DNA from: Paenibacillus melissococcoides
GTDB taxonomy: Bacteria > Bacillota > Bacilli > Paenibacillales > Paenibacillaceae
Length of the DNA: 64,000 nt
Assembly: GCA_944800085.1 (NCBI GenBank)
Contig: CALYLO010000004.1
Span: 434,001-498,000, forward strand
Direction of reading: 5' to 3'
Below are positions 1 through 8,603 of the stretch, piece after piece. The notes under the pieces are model-generated. The model was not told the DNA's origin and did no database searches. It saw nothing but the letters and a program-made list of their open reading frames with translations. How positions within the stretch are numbered: the first letter of the stretch is position 1; each line of letters opens with the position of its first letter. A program made the position numbers and the translations under genes.

Positions 1-807
1 ACGAAAGAGACTACCGAGACGCAATTGCTGCGCCTCATAGGCAATACGCCGCTGCAAGTGGATGTGACGCTGCTTCACCCGGCGACGCACACGTCCAAAA
101 ATACATCCGCGGAGCATTTGTCTTCATTCTATAAGACGTTCGATGAAATCGAAGAGCAGCAATTCGACGGCATGATTATTACGGGGGCGCCGGTCGAGCA
201 GATGGAATTCGAGAAAGTGACATATTGGACCGAGCTGTGCCGCATTATGGAGTGGTCTTCCGCCAACGTGACGTCTACGTTCCATATTTGCTGGGCTTCG
301 CAGGCCGGCTTGTACTTCCATTACGGCATTCCGAAATATCCGCTTGAGCGCAAAATTTTCGGCGTGTACCCGCACTATACGACCTTGGATAATGTGAAGC
401 TGACGCGCGGCTTCGACGACGTGTTCCTCGTGCCCCAGTCCCGGCATACGGAGATTCGCCGCGAGGACGTGGAGCGCGTCCCTGAGCTGGACATTCTCGC
501 CGAGTCGGAAGAGGCGGGCGTCTATATCGTGGCGACGCGGGACGGGAAGCATATTTTCGTGACCGGACATTCCGAATACGACCCTTGCACGTTGAAATGG
601 GAATACGATCGGGATATCGCCAAAGGGATGGAGATGGATCTGCCGGTCAATTACTTCCCGAACAACGATCCGTCGCGCCAGCCGCGCTCGTCGTGGCGCG
701 CTCATGCCAATCTTTTGTTCTCGAACTGGCTGAACTACTATGTCTATCAGGAAACGCCGTACGAACTGGGCAAAGCCGTATTGCGTAAGAAAGGGGCCAA
801 CGTATAA
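1..807 (+). CDS. metA: homoserine O-acetyltransferase (MetA), 5' end outside window
   Basis: This enzyme activates homoserine by O-acylation, the first committed step of methionine synthesis. The frame is open from base 1 and reads [17 protein letters not shown], an internal MetA sequence, so the start lies upstream and about 268 C-terminal residues are present. Visible signatures are the nucleophile motif CWASQAGLY and the TGHSEYD segment with the catalytic His and Glu. The GAPVE motif carries Glu at the position reported to select acetyl-CoA in Bacillus MetA, where E. coli has Gly; this is a family-based inference. The stop overlaps the next ATG by one base (TAATG), so metA, metI and metC are translationally coupled. 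Confidence 0.93.
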   Translation, partial: TKETTETQLLRLIGNTPLQVDVTLLHPATHTSKNTSAEHLSSFYKTFDEIEEQQFDGMIITGAPVEQMEFEKVTYWTELCRIMEWSSANVTSTFHICWASQAGLYFHYGIPKYPLERKIFGVYPHYTTLDNVKLTRGFDDVFLVPQSRHTEIRREDVERVPELDILAESEEAGVYIVATRDGKHIFVTGHSEYDPCTLKWEYDRDIAKGMEMDLPVNYFPNNDPSRQPRSSWRAHANLLFSNWLNYYVYQETPYELGKAVLRKKGANV

Positions 808-1991
808 TGGTGCAGCGCAACGAAGCCGATTACCGCATGGAAAGCCGGCTTGCCCAGATCGGGTCGGTTCACGATCCGGCGACAGGAGCCGTTAATTATC
901 CGATTTACCAAGCCACCGCTTATCGTCATCCGAGATTGGGACAGAGCACGGGCTTCGATTATATCCGTACGAAGAATCCGACGCGCGCGGTGCTGGAGGA
1001 AGCGGCAGCCGCTCTGGAGCATGGCGATGCCGGCTTCGCCTGCAGCTCGGGCATGGCCGCGATACAGACGGTGTTCGCCAAGTTCGGGCAAGGCGATCAT
1101 CTGATCGTATCGCTCGATCTGTACGGCGGCACTTACCGTCTGCTGGAGCGGATATGGTCCCGCTGCGGGGTCACTGCGACGTATGTCGACACGAACGACC
1201 TGGATGCGCTGGAGTCGTCCCGCACACCGGAGACGAAGGCGGTCTTCATCGAGACGCCGACCAATCCGTTGATGATGATTACGGATATCGAGCGGGTGGC
1301 GGCCTGGGCGAAGAAGCATGGCCTGCTGACGATTGTGGACAATACGTTGCTGACTCCGTTCTTCCAGCGCCCGCTGGAGCTGGGAGCGGACATCGTCGTA
1401 CATAGCGCGACGAAGTATCTCGGCGGCCACAACGATGTGCTGGCCGGCCTTATCGTGACGAAGGGGCGCGAGCTGTCGGAGGAGATGGCTTTTCTCCATA
1501 ACTCGATCGGCGCCGTCCTGAGCCCGTCGGATTCCTATCAGCTGATGCGGGGCATGAAGACGTTGGCCCTGCGGATGGAGCGCCATGAATACAATGCGAC
1601 CCGCATCGCGGAATGGCTGCTGGAGCACCCGGCGGTCGAAGCGGTCTATTACCCCGGACTGGCGGATCATCCGGGCTGCGAGATTCAGCGGCGCCAGTCC
1701 TCCGGCAACAGCGGCATCTTCTCCTTCCGCTTGAAGGATGCCCGCTATGTCGATCCGATTCTGCGCCATTTGAAGCTAATCGCGTTCGCCGAGAGCTTGG
1801 GCGGCGTCGAGTCGCTCATGACGTATCCGGCGGTGCAGACGCACGCTGACATTCCGGCGGAGATTCGGGACCGGATCGGGGTGGACGATCGGCTGCTGCG
1901 CTTTTCCGTCGGCATCGAGCATGTCGACGATCTGACCGCAGATCTGGCGCAGGCGCTGGAAGCGGCCCGGTTGGAGGTGGAGCAGGGATGA
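807..1991 (+). CDS. metI: cystathionine gamma-synthase / O-acetylhomoserine thiolyase (MetI)
   Basis: PLP enzyme of the Cys/Met metabolism family, 394 residues, the usual length. It joins cysteine (or sulfide) to O-acetylhomoserine, giving cystathionine (or homocysteine). The PLP lysine is K203 in SATKYLGG; YGGTYRL (about 106-112) and ETPTNP (about 149-154) are also typical, and the sequence closely follows Bacillus MetI. The start ATG overlaps the metA stop; a second in-frame Met at residue 11 (MESRLAQIG) could be the true start. The gene ends in a 4-base ATGA overlap with metC. Order and coupling fit an acetyl-homoserine-fed transsulfuration operon. Confidence 0.92.
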   Translation: MVQRNEADYRMESRLAQIGSVHDPATGAVNYPIYQATAYRHPRLGQSTGFDYIRTKNPTRAVLEEAAAALEHGDAGFACSSGMAAIQTVFAKFGQGDHLIVSLDLYGGTYRLLERIWSRCGVTATYVDTNDLDALESSRTPETKAVFIETPTNPLMMITDIERVAAWAKKHGLLTIVDNTLLTPFFQRPLELGADIVVHSATKYLGGHNDVLAGLIVTKGRELSEEMAFLHNSIGAVLSPSDSYQLMRGMKTLALRMERHEYNATRIAEWLLEHPAVEAVYYPGLADHPGCEIQRRQSSGNSGIFSFRLKDARYVDPILRHLKLIAFAESLGGVESLMTYPAVQTHADIPAEIRDRIGVDDRLLRFSVGIEHVDDLTADLAQALEAARLEVEQG

Positions 1992-3178
1992 GCGGACCCG
2001 GGTCAAATAAAGCGAATCCGGCTTCGAAGCGAGGACAGGGAGTGGATTTTGCCACGAAGCTGATTCATTTCGGCGGGGAGATCGACAAGACGACAGGCGC
2101 GTCCAGCGTGCCGATCTATCAGGCCACGACGTTCCATCATCATGATATTTACGAGCCGCCGGAATTCGATTATTCGCGCTCGGGCAATCCGACCCGGCAG
2201 GCCTTGGAGGATTATATCGCCCTGCTGGAGGGAGGGACGAACGGCTACGCGTTCGCTTCCGGGATGGCGGCGATCTCCTCCGCCTTTCTGCTATTTTCCG
2301 CAGGCGATCATATTATTGTAACCGAGGATGTGTACGGCGGGACGTACCGGCTGCTCACGACGATTCTGAACCGGCTTCGGATTGAATCGACCTTCGTCGA
2401 TATGACCGATCTCGATCAGGTAAAAGCGGCCCTGCGTCCGAATACGAGGGCCGTCTATATGGAGACGCCGTCCAACCCGACGCTCAAAATTACGGACATC
2501 GCTGAGGTATGCGGCTGGGCGAAGGAGCACGGGCTGCTGACGCTGCTGGACAACACGTTCATGACGCCGTATCATCAGCTTCCGATCGTCCATGGGGTGG
2601 ACATTGTCCTCCACAGCGCGACCAAGTTCCTGAGCGGACATAGCGACGTGCTGGCCGGATTGATCGTGACGGCGACCGAGGAGCTGGGCGCGCGCATCAA
2701 GCAGCTTCAGAACGGGCTTGGCACGGTGCTCGGCGTGCAGGACAGTTGGCTGCTTATGCGCGGAATGAAGACGCTGGGCGCGCGGATGAGCCACGGCGAG
2801 CAGAGCGCCCGCCGCTTGGCGGCTTGGCTCGAGGAACGAGGCGACATCAGCCGGGTCTATTATCCCGGCCTGGCGGATCATCCGCGCCGCGATGTTCACG
2901 AGAAGCAATCCGCAGGCTACGGCGCGGTCGTCTCGTTCGATGTCGGCTCCGGCGAACGGGCGAAGCGCGTGCTGAACCAGGTGAAGCTTCCGCTGGTCGC
3001 CGTCAGCCTCGGCGCGGTGGAAAGCATCCTGTCCTATCCGGCGATGATGTCGCATGCCTCGATGCCGGCGGATGTCCGGCTGGAGCGCGGCATCACGGAC
3101 GGGCTGCTGCGGTTCTCCGTCGGACTGGAGCATATCGACGATCTGCTGCAAGATTTGGATCAGGCATTGAGCGACTGA
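1988..3178 (+). CDS. metC: cystathionine beta-lyase (MetC)
   Basis: Paralogue of the preceding gene, 396 residues, predicted to cleave cystathionine to homocysteine, pyruvate and ammonia. PLP-binding lysine K213 lies in SATKFLSGH; YGGTYRL and ETPSNPTLKITD are conserved. The first 18 residues (MSGPGSNKANPASKRGQG) are low in conservation, and the family core begins near VDFATKLIHFG. ATGA overlaps the metI stop. Being second after MetI, as in Bacillus, argues for the beta-lyase assignment; sequence alone does not fully separate it from gamma-synthases. No intrinsic terminator is visible between its stop and the leader of the next gene. Confidence 0.88.
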   Translation: MSGPGSNKANPASKRGQGVDFATKLIHFGGEIDKTTGASSVPIYQATTFHHHDIYEPPEFDYSRSGNPTRQALEDYIALLEGGTNGYAFASGMAAISSAFLLFSAGDHIIVTEDVYGGTYRLLTTILNRLRIESTFVDMTDLDQVKAALRPNTRAVYMETPSNPTLKITDIAEVCGWAKEHGLLTLLDNTFMTPYHQLPIVHGVDIVLHSATKFLSGHSDVLAGLIVTATEELGARIKQLQNGLGTVLGVQDSWLLMRGMKTLGARMSHGEQSARRLAAWLEERGDISRVYYPGLADHPRRDVHEKQSAGYGAVVSFDVGSGERAKRVLNQVKLPLVAVSLGAVESILSYPAMMSHASMPADVRLERGITDGLLRFSVGLEHIDDLLQDLDQALSD

Positions 3179-3302
3179 CAGACCGTTCGCTGCTTTATTT
3201 CTTCTTATATATACGGCATTATGCCCTCTTCAGCACGGAGAACCGGCTATGTTAGGCGTCGGGTTTCGCTGGAGAGGGTGCTGTTTTTTCGCCCATAATT
3301 GT

Positions 3303-3409
3303 GGTACGATTATGAAGTCATTGACATGAATGGTCCTATGCCCGGACGGGCAGCGGCTTCATGTCAGGATCGGATATCGAATGACTTACGAATAGTGGAG
3401 CATCGTACC
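3303..3409 (+). promoter_or_regulatory. nested inverted repeats in the leader of mqnC
   Basis: Four complementary arm pairs are nested: GGTACGAT 3303-3310 with 3402-3409; AAGTCAT 3315-3321 with 3381-3387; TGACATGAA 3322-3330 with 3358-3366; and TGCCC/GGGCA around GGAC at 3339-3352. On the 3' side two 14-nt unpaired stretches separate the arms. A 12-nt palindrome CGGATGCATCCG follows (3409-3420), then TGCATG/CATGCA (3429-3434, 3448-3453). Seen directly: a leader able to fold as one branched or extended hairpin just before the mqnC ribosome site. I do not recognise a known riboswitch. Confidence 0.5.
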
Positions 3410-3475
3410 GGATGCATCCGCTTCGTGCTGCATGTACGCTCATACAGCATGCAACTTATGAGAGAGGAAGTGACT

Positions 3476-4621
3476 GTGACGATGTCACCGATTGATCGCA
3501 TTTTGGATAAAGCGCTGCGCGGTGAACGTATCGACACGGATGAGTGCGTGACGTTGTTCGCGTCCGATCAGGTAGAGAAGATCGGGCATGTCGCCAACCA
3601 GATCATGTTGAAATGGCATCCAGATCCGATTGCCACGTTCGTCATCGGACGCAATGTGAATTATACGAATATCTGCGATACGTACTGCCGGTTCTGCGCG
3701 TTCTACCGCGCCCCGGGCTCCAAAGAAGGCTATGTGCTTCCGGATGAAGTCATCTTCCAGAAGATTCAGGAGACGCTCGATGTCGGCGGTACGGAAATTT
3801 TGATGCAGGGCGGAACCAATCCGGAGCTTCCGTTCAGCTATTATACGAATCTGCTCAAAGCGATTAAGGAGCGCTTCCCTAGCATTACGATGCATTCCTT
3901 CTCTCCAGCGGAAATCATGAAGATGAAGGAAGTGTCGGACGGCTTGTCGCTGGAGGACGTGGTGCGCGCGATTCACGAGGCGGGTCTCGACTCCCTGCCG
4001 GGCGGCGGCGCCGAGATTCTGGACGATCGCACCCGCCGCAAGATCAGCCGGCTCAAAGGCTCCTGGCGCGACTGGATGGATGTGATGCAGACCGCGCACA
4101 AGGTGGGCATGAACACGACCGCGACGATGGTCGTCGGCTTCGGCGAGCTGCTGGAGGAGCGCGCTCTTCATCTGGAGCGGGTCCGCACGGCTCAGGACGA
4201 GTGCATCGAGAACGAGTATCCGTCCAAGGGCTTCCTTGCCTTCATTCCATGGACGTTCCAATCGGAGAATACGAATATGAAGGCGGATCCGGTCAGCCCG
4301 GAGGAATATTTGAAAACGCTGGCGATCAGCCGCATCTTCCTTGATAATATTCCGAACTTCCAAGCCTCCTGGGTCACGATGGGTCCGGAAGTGGGCAAGA
4401 AGACGCTGAGCTACGGCTGCAATGACTTCGGCAGCACGATGATTGAGGAAAATGTCGTCTCCGCGGCAGGCACGACGCATAAGGTCAATATCAGCAGCAC
4501 GCTGCAGCTTATCCGCGAGGCCGGCAAAATTCCGGCGCAGCGGGACACGAAGTACAATATTTTGAAGGTGTTCGACGACGAGAACGTGAAGGTGGATCGC
4601 GACTTCGTCATGCAAAATTAG
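3476..4621 (+). CDS. mqnC: cyclic dehypoxanthinyl futalosine synthase (MqnC)
   Basis: Radical SAM enzyme of the futalosine route to menaquinone, 381 residues. The 4Fe-4S cysteines are C67, C71 and C74 (CDTYCRFC) directly after GRNVNYTNI, the typical MqnC context; GGTNPELP and SLPGGGAEIL are family motifs. The GTG at 3476 is chosen because GAGAGGA (3462-3468) stands 7 nt before it; ATG 3482 is the alternative. A longer frame upstream to 3299 runs through the folded leader and is unlikely to be coding. MqnE is the closest alternative, but FCAFYRAPGS and overall length favour MqnC. No other mqn gene is in the window. Confidence 0.85.
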   Translation: MTMSPIDRILDKALRGERIDTDECVTLFASDQVEKIGHVANQIMLKWHPDPIATFVIGRNVNYTNICDTYCRFCAFYRAPGSKEGYVLPDEVIFQKIQETLDVGGTEILMQGGTNPELPFSYYTNLLKAIKERFPSITMHSFSPAEIMKMKEVSDGLSLEDVVRAIHEAGLDSLPGGGAEILDDRTRRKISRLKGSWRDWMDVMQTAHKVGMNTTATMVVGFGELLEERALHLERVRTAQDECIENEYPSKGFLAFIPWTFQSENTNMKADPVSPEEYLKTLAISRIFLDNIPNFQASWVTMGPEVGKKTLSYGCNDFGSTMIEENVVSAAGTTHKVNISSTLQLIREAGKIPAQRDTKYNILKVFDDENVKVDRDFVMQN

Positions 4622-4683
4622 TTCTGCCAGAGGGCGGACATCTTAATTATTGTTTAGGATGCGCTTGATTCCGTTATTTTATA

Positions 4684-4712
4684 GGGCATCGCTTGTGCGG
4701 TGTCTTTTTTTT
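4684..4712 (+). terminator. intrinsic terminator after mqnC
   Basis: Stem of 8 bp (GGCATCGC with GCGGTGTC, two G-U pairs), loop TTGT, then eight T residues. Confidence 0.8.
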
Positions 4713-4830
4713 AATATTATAGAATTTATAACTCTTTTGGGACTTCATTTGGACTCGTCTCTCAGTAGAAAAAATTTTTAAAACGCTCTGTGTGCTAAGT
4801 TTTGATTAGGAAAATGGACAATCTCCACGC

Positions 4831-5049
4831 CTTCGTAAAAAAAGGGGTTTCCAACGGCCTGAAAACTGCACAATTTCCCTAGACACGTCTATCCCGGTAG
4901 GCGAAATCCGCAAAACTACACGATTTGTCCAGACACGTCTATCCGGTAGCAGAAATGCTGCACAAATACAGCAATTCGATATGGACGACTTCACCAGAAA
5001 GTTAATCCTGCAAAACTGCAGGAATTTCACCCGTTTCGCTTCGACTTGG
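4831..5049 (+). repeat. array of ~50-nt palindromic repeats, left of first IS
   Basis: Four diverged units begin at 4858, 4908, 4957 and 5007, a spacing of 49-50 nt. Each opens with a short palindromic core (best copy CCTGCAAAACTGCAGG at 5007) followed by A-ATT, then a variable stretch that often ends GAAAT or TTAAT. Before the array is CTTCGTAAAAAA (4831), repeated before the array at 16215. The last unit is interrupted by the IS at 5050 and resumes at 6595. No coding frame is convincing in 4713-5207. Confidence 0.75.
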
Positions 5050-5148
5050 CACTAGCCTTGCACCAAACCTGACATGAAAAATATATTTCTCATTAATTAC
5101 TTTTTCTTCAATTTATTGATCGATTATATCTGGTAACTCATAAAAAAA

Positions 5149-5200
5149 TCTCCTAATGTTGAAGGATAGGCATGTTACCCATTCCCTCACCAAAAGGAGA
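5149..5200 (+). promoter_or_regulatory. possible RBS-sequestering hairpin of first IS
   Basis: TCTCCT at 5149-5154 is complementary to AGGAGA (5195-5200), which carries the transposase Shine-Dalgarno; pairing extends imperfectly, about 11 of 14 positions. It matches the stronger arrangement in the second IS. Confidence 0.45.
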
Positions 5201-5207
5201 AAAGACC

Positions 5208-6413
5208 ATGGGTAATATACCAGATCAGACCGTCATTTGTAAATGCCTAAATTTGATTCAGCTCTCGGACGACGAATTCCCAATCTTCAATTATCGACGA
5301 AAGTTTACACTCGTGAGAGCGATCAAACTACTCATTGATGCTCAATTGAATAAACGCACGGACCTCGAAGATATCTGCAACGCGTTGCGTGCGAACGAAC
5401 AGCTGCAGCAGGCGATCCACTTGAAATCCATTAGCGCTTCCCAACTCGTACGTACACTCAGAGCGTTGCCTTTACCGGTGTTGCAGCAGCTATGGATTCA
5501 AGTGACACAACGTTTGCAACAACTTTATCCGAAGCAGGGTATCCCCGGCATCGGGAAACTGAGCATTGTCGATTCAACGGTACTTACACTCCCTGATGTC
5601 GCTGGAAAATGGGCCTACTGCTCCAAACACAGCAACGGGGTAAAGATCCACACCAAACTTGCTGTTTGCGACCCGGATACCGTCTATCCCGAAAACATTG
5701 TTTGTTCCACACGAGGCGTTGCTGACAGCGAAGTGGCTTTGGATCTGGTGATCGATAAAGATGCCATTCATGTTTTGGATCGCGGGTACATCACATATGG
5801 TCACTATAAGCAGTGGCTGGATGATAATCTACGCTTCGTGGCACGCATTAAGAAAAGCAACAAGACGGCGATCATCTGCGAGCACGAGATCGATGAAACG
5901 ACGCCTGTGGTGCGTGATGCTGACGTGATCGTGAGCTACAAGGATGAAGAAGGCCATGTGATAGAAGCCCAGCTCCGGTTAGTGGAGTATACCGATGAGA
6001 AGAACCGCCAGTACCGTGTGCTTACGAATGTCTGGGATAAGTCCGCAGCCCAAATCTGCGAGATTTATCGGCGCCGCTGGATGATTGAATTATTCTTTAA
6101 ATGGATGAAGCAACATATGAGCTTAGTCCATTTGTACAGTTTCCATCCAGAGGCAGTATGGAACCAGATTTTTTTAGCCTTCATCGCATATGGTTTAGTC
6201 ATGTTGGTCCGGAAGGAGGCTGACACCACTCAAACGCTATGGTCATTTCTAAAGCTGCTTCGGGTCTATATGAATAAAACGTGGGATCAATTTTTGATGG
6301 CACTGCACCGCAAACCAACCAAGCACTCGAAGGGCAGGCGGAAGAAACGAAAGGGTGGTCGACCACGAAAACACCCAAAGCAATGTAAGACCGTTAAAGT
6401 GGTGATTAAATAG
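5208..6413 (+). CDS. IS4-family transposase
   Basis: DDE transposase of 401 residues. The catalytic acidic residues lie in IVDST, VLDRGY and YRRRWMIELFFKWMK, the last matching the IS4 signature Y-(2)-R-(3)-E-(6)-K. The start MGNIPDQTV is chosen over ATG 5172 because AAAGGAGA (5193-5200) lies 7 nt upstream and the second IS protein starts in the same way (MDNVPNQNV). The C-terminus is strongly basic (KGRRKKRKGGRPRKH). The reading frame is intact and both element ends are present, so it may be active. It is clearly homologous to, but well diverged from, the transposase at 7005-8195. Confidence 0.92.
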   Translation: MGNIPDQTVICKCLNLIQLSDDEFPIFNYRRKFTLVRAIKLLIDAQLNKRTDLEDICNALRANEQLQQAIHLKSISASQLVRTLRALPLPVLQQLWIQVTQRLQQLYPKQGIPGIGKLSIVDSTVLTLPDVAGKWAYCSKHSNGVKIHTKLAVCDPDTVYPENIVCSTRGVADSEVALDLVIDKDAIHVLDRGYITYGHYKQWLDDNLRFVARIKKSNKTAIICEHEIDETTPVVRDADVIVSYKDEEGHVIEAQLRLVEYTDEKNRQYRVLTNVWDKSAAQICEIYRRRWMIELFFKWMKQHMSLVHLYSFHPEAVWNQIFLAFIAYGLVMLVRKEADTTQTLWSFLKLLRVYMNKTWDQFLMALHRKPTKHSKGRRKKRKGGRPRKHPKQCKTVKVVIK

Positions 6414-6585
6414 GTAATAATGGCATATTAACATTTGATGGTAACATGTTCCTATGGTTTAGTAGGAGATCGACTTTTGGCTTTGCTAGGAAAAAAGAAA
6501 CTGTAAATATATATAAATAATGATTATTAGTTCCGTATCTGGAGTTTAAAGTCTTCTTCATGTCAGGTTCTATGCAACGCTAGTG

Positions 6586-6841
6586 TCGACTTGGAGCGAA
6601 AGGGCCTAAAATGATGTAAATATGTAGCAATTCCTCGGAATGAGGACTCATTGAGCCGAAATTCCTGTAAAATAGCAGCAATTCCCTCCAAACGTTCAAG
6701 CCTCAGAAGGCAACGATGCCTCCAGAAGGCGATGATGCCCCCAGGATCCGACGCGGTCTCTTGGATCCCGTAAAAGACGGCAGGATTTTCTTCCGTGCCT
6801 ATGGGTTGGAAGCAAAAATCGGCGAAAAGGATGTACTTTTA
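6586..6841 (+). repeat. repeat array between the two IS4 elements
   Basis: After the TCGACTTGG duplication the interrupted unit resumes (AGCGAAA at 6595). Further ~50-nt units begin near 6613 and 6664 (CCTGTAAAATAGCAG), then 6777 (CCCGTAAAAGACGG) and 6829. A small direct repeat CAGAAGGC-A-GATGCC occurs twice at about 6714-6750. The last unit is cut by the second IS inside its palindromic core (GTACTTTTA). Confidence 0.65.
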
Positions 6842-7004
6842 CACTAGCGTTGCATCGAGCGGTTAGTTCATAATCTAATTTCAATTAACATCAATATATG
6901 ATATATATTTACATTTGCGATGTCCGCGCTAAGTCTAAAAAAGTCGAGCTGGAAACAGACCCTACGCGTTATCCATTATATGTAAAAATCGTTTTCGTTT
7001 GTCA

Positions 7005-8195
7005 TTACGTCACAATCAGTCTCGGTTTCATCGACTTTGTTGCCTTTTTCGGACGTCTCCCATTTCGCTTTGGTCGACCTCTAGATGTTCGAGTCGGCTT
7101 GCGGTTGAGTGCAGCGATCAAATTTTCCCATGGTTTTTCCGCATAGATGCGAATCAACTGGAGGAGGTCCCATGTCGACTTTTTACAGTCCAGTGTTAAT
7201 TTAATCAGCAAACAGAGAGCATACGCGATTAAAGCAATATACATTTGGTTCCAAATCGCTTCGGCCGTATAACCGTGGGGTTTTACCAATCGAATATGCT
7301 GCTTGACCCATTTAAAAAACAACTCAATATGCCAGCGATTTCGATAAATCTCGGCAATTTGATGTGCGGATAAGTCAAATCGATTCGTTACAATTCGATA
7401 GGTACGCCCTTGGTCATCGTTAAACTCAATCAAACGCAGAACCGCTGGCAGCTCCGGCATCGTCACATCAGCATCAAGGATAAACCCATTCTGCCTTTTG
7501 GGGAGGTCTCTTTTTCTGATGATCGTTAACCGGCTCTTTTGCTTGACGCGGCAAACAAATTTAATCTTATCCTCTACCCATTTCTGAAAATGGTCGTACA
7601 CCTGGTATCCTCGGTCCATCACGTAGGTCGCATCTTTATCCACTGTAAATTCCAACACGACTTCATGATCGGCTACATCTTTGGTTGAAGCGACGATCTT
7701 GTCTGGATACATCGTTTTGGAGTCCGCAACGACCAAGGAGGTGTGCATCTTCACGCCATGGCTACTTTTGGAACAATAGGACCATTTCGCGAGAATGGGA
7801 GGTAGTGTAATTCCCGATGAATCGATTAGCTTGAGTTTCCCAATACCAGGCGTAATGCCGCGTTTCCCTTTTGTAAGTTGCTTGATTCGATCAATGAGCG
7901 AGAAAAAGAGCGTCTGAAGATACTCCATAGGCAGCCGTTTCAGCTTCCGCGATAGTTGGGAAGCGCTTATGCTCTTGAGTCCAAGCAGTTCTTGAAATTC
8001 AGGATTAGCGGCTACATGCTCTGACATGACTTTGTATGAGTCTCGTTGCTGAAGCTGTGCCTCTACAAATAAGAGTGTCGAAGCGCCGACAAACAACTTT
8101 TGGGCCCGGTAATCCAATGACTCGTGTCGAGTAGAATGAACATGTAACCATTTTAGGCATTGACAAATGACGTTTTGATTCGGTACGTTATCCAT
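7005..8195 (-). CDS. IS4-family transposase
   Basis: Intact DDE transposase, 396 residues, homologue of the transposase at 5208-6413. Catalytic motifs are LIDSSG, VMDRGY and YRNRWHIELFFKWVK (IS4 signature). The start MDNVPNQNV follows AAAGGAGA, and that ribosome site is the 3' arm of a long hairpin (8197-8261). The C-terminus is basic (RTSRGRPKRNGRRPKK). The two proteins differ throughout, so the elements entered separately rather than by recent duplication. Confidence 0.92.
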   Translation of the reverse strand: MDNVPNQNVICQCLKWLHVHSTRHESLDYRAQKLFVGASTLLFVEAQLQQRDSYKVMSEHVAANPEFQELLGLKSISASQLSRKLKRLPMEYLQTLFFSLIDRIKQLTKGKRGITPGIGKLKLIDSSGITLPPILAKWSYCSKSSHGVKMHTSLVVADSKTMYPDKIVASTKDVADHEVVLEFTVDKDATYVMDRGYQVYDHFQKWVEDKIKFVCRVKQKSRLTIIRKRDLPKRQNGFILDADVTMPELPAVLRLIEFNDDQGRTYRIVTNRFDLSAHQIAEIYRNRWHIELFFKWVKQHIRLVKPHGYTAEAIWNQMYIALIAYALCLLIKLTLDCKKSTWDLLQLIRIYAEKPWENLIAALNRKPTRTSRGRPKRNGRRPKKATKSMKPRLIVT

Positions 8196-8196
8196 A

Positions 8197-8261
8197 GAAA
8201 TCTCCTTTGTTGAGGCGTTTTTATGGATAACGCTTTGGGTAACTCAACAATAGGAGATTTC
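8197..8261 (-). promoter_or_regulatory. hairpin hiding the transposase ribosome site
   Basis: GAAATCTCCTTTGTTGAG (8197-8214) pairs with 8243-8261 over about 18 bp with one bulged A. The arm nearest the gene contains the Shine-Dalgarno GGAGA. GCGTT/AACGC in the loop can extend the fold. Known for several IS elements: such folds block translation from transcripts that read in from outside. A transcript starting inside the element would lack the upstream arm. Confidence 0.7.
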
Positions 8262-8354
8262 TTTATTTTTGTCCACGAATATAGTTCAATAAGTTACAAA
8301 TATAGAGACTTATGGGGTAGAAATTTTCGTAAAAAGATTGATGCAACGCTAGTG

Positions 8355-8440
8355 GTACTTTTACGGGAATTGCATCAGATAGTGGCTGAAATAGCATAAA
8401 ATCTTGCTCAGATGCAGGATTCGGTGCCTCAACCATCTTC
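8355..8440 (+). repeat. repeat-unit remnants right of second IS
   Basis: GTACTTTTACGGGAATTGC resumes the interrupted unit, followed by a further degenerate copy (AGCATAAAATCTTGCT...GATGCAGGATTC, near 8392-8425). From here to 8941 there is no convincing gene; only two terminator-like hairpins are seen. Confidence 0.5.
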
Positions 8441-8572
8441 CGCAGCTCGTCCTTTTCCCGCCTCTATATTCTTTGCGTTAGCTTGATGGGGATATGCTCT
8501 TTTTGCTATTTTTAGGGTTGGTGTTTACAATGGGAAGCTTACTTGACTGACAATCGAATTTTTCCGAGTAAA

Positions 8573-8603
8573 GGGTTGTCTCTACGGGAGACAGCCCTTT
8601 TTG
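8573..8603 (+). terminator. intrinsic-terminator-like hairpin without a gene
   Basis: GGGTTGTCTC-TACG-GGAGACAGCCC followed by TTTTT. No upstream gene on this strand remains, so it may be a relic of a gene lost next to the IS cluster. Confidence 0.55.

Larger units (their letters stand above)
5050..6585 (+). mobile_element. IS4-family insertion sequence with 9-bp target duplication
   Basis: The ends are a ~29-nt imperfect inverted repeat: CACTAGCCTTGCA at 5050 and the reverse complement of CACTAGCGTTGCA ending at 6585, both continuing inward as AACCTGACATGAA. TCGACTTGG is present on both sides (5041-5049 and 6586-6594), so a complete 1536-bp element with a 9-bp duplication is delimited. Removing the element restores TTTCGCT-TCGACTTGG-AGCGAAA, so the target was the loop of a perfect 7-bp inverted repeat. 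One transposase gene is inside. Length, duplication and Y-(2)-R-(3)-E-(6)-K signature indicate IS4 family. Confidence 0.92.
6842..8354 (-). mobile_element. second IS4-family element with 9-bp target duplication
   Basis: Terminal inverted repeats CACTAGCGTTGCATC at 6842-6856 and its reverse complement at 8340-8354 delimit 1513 bp. The duplication GTACTTTTA is present at 6833-6841 and 8355-8363. The outer 13 bases are the same as those of the neighbouring IS, but the internal sequence is diverged, so this is a related, distinct element. The single transposase is on the minus strand. Target and duplication lie in the core of one ~50-nt repeat unit. Confidence 0.92.

Noticed and set aside
3321..3344. 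TTGACA at 3321 as a promoter for mqnC
   Set aside because: No -10 hexamer at a suitable distance, and the hexamer is part of an inverted-repeat arm.
3299..3475. N-terminal extension of MqnC
   Set aside because: The 59 extra residues match nothing in the family and overlap the strongly folded leader; a ribosome site favours GTG 3476.
4858..5049. CRISPR array suggested by evenly spaced palindromic repeats
   Set aside because: The ~50-nt units diverge along their whole length, there is no constant-repeat/unique-spacer pattern, and no cas genes are in the window.
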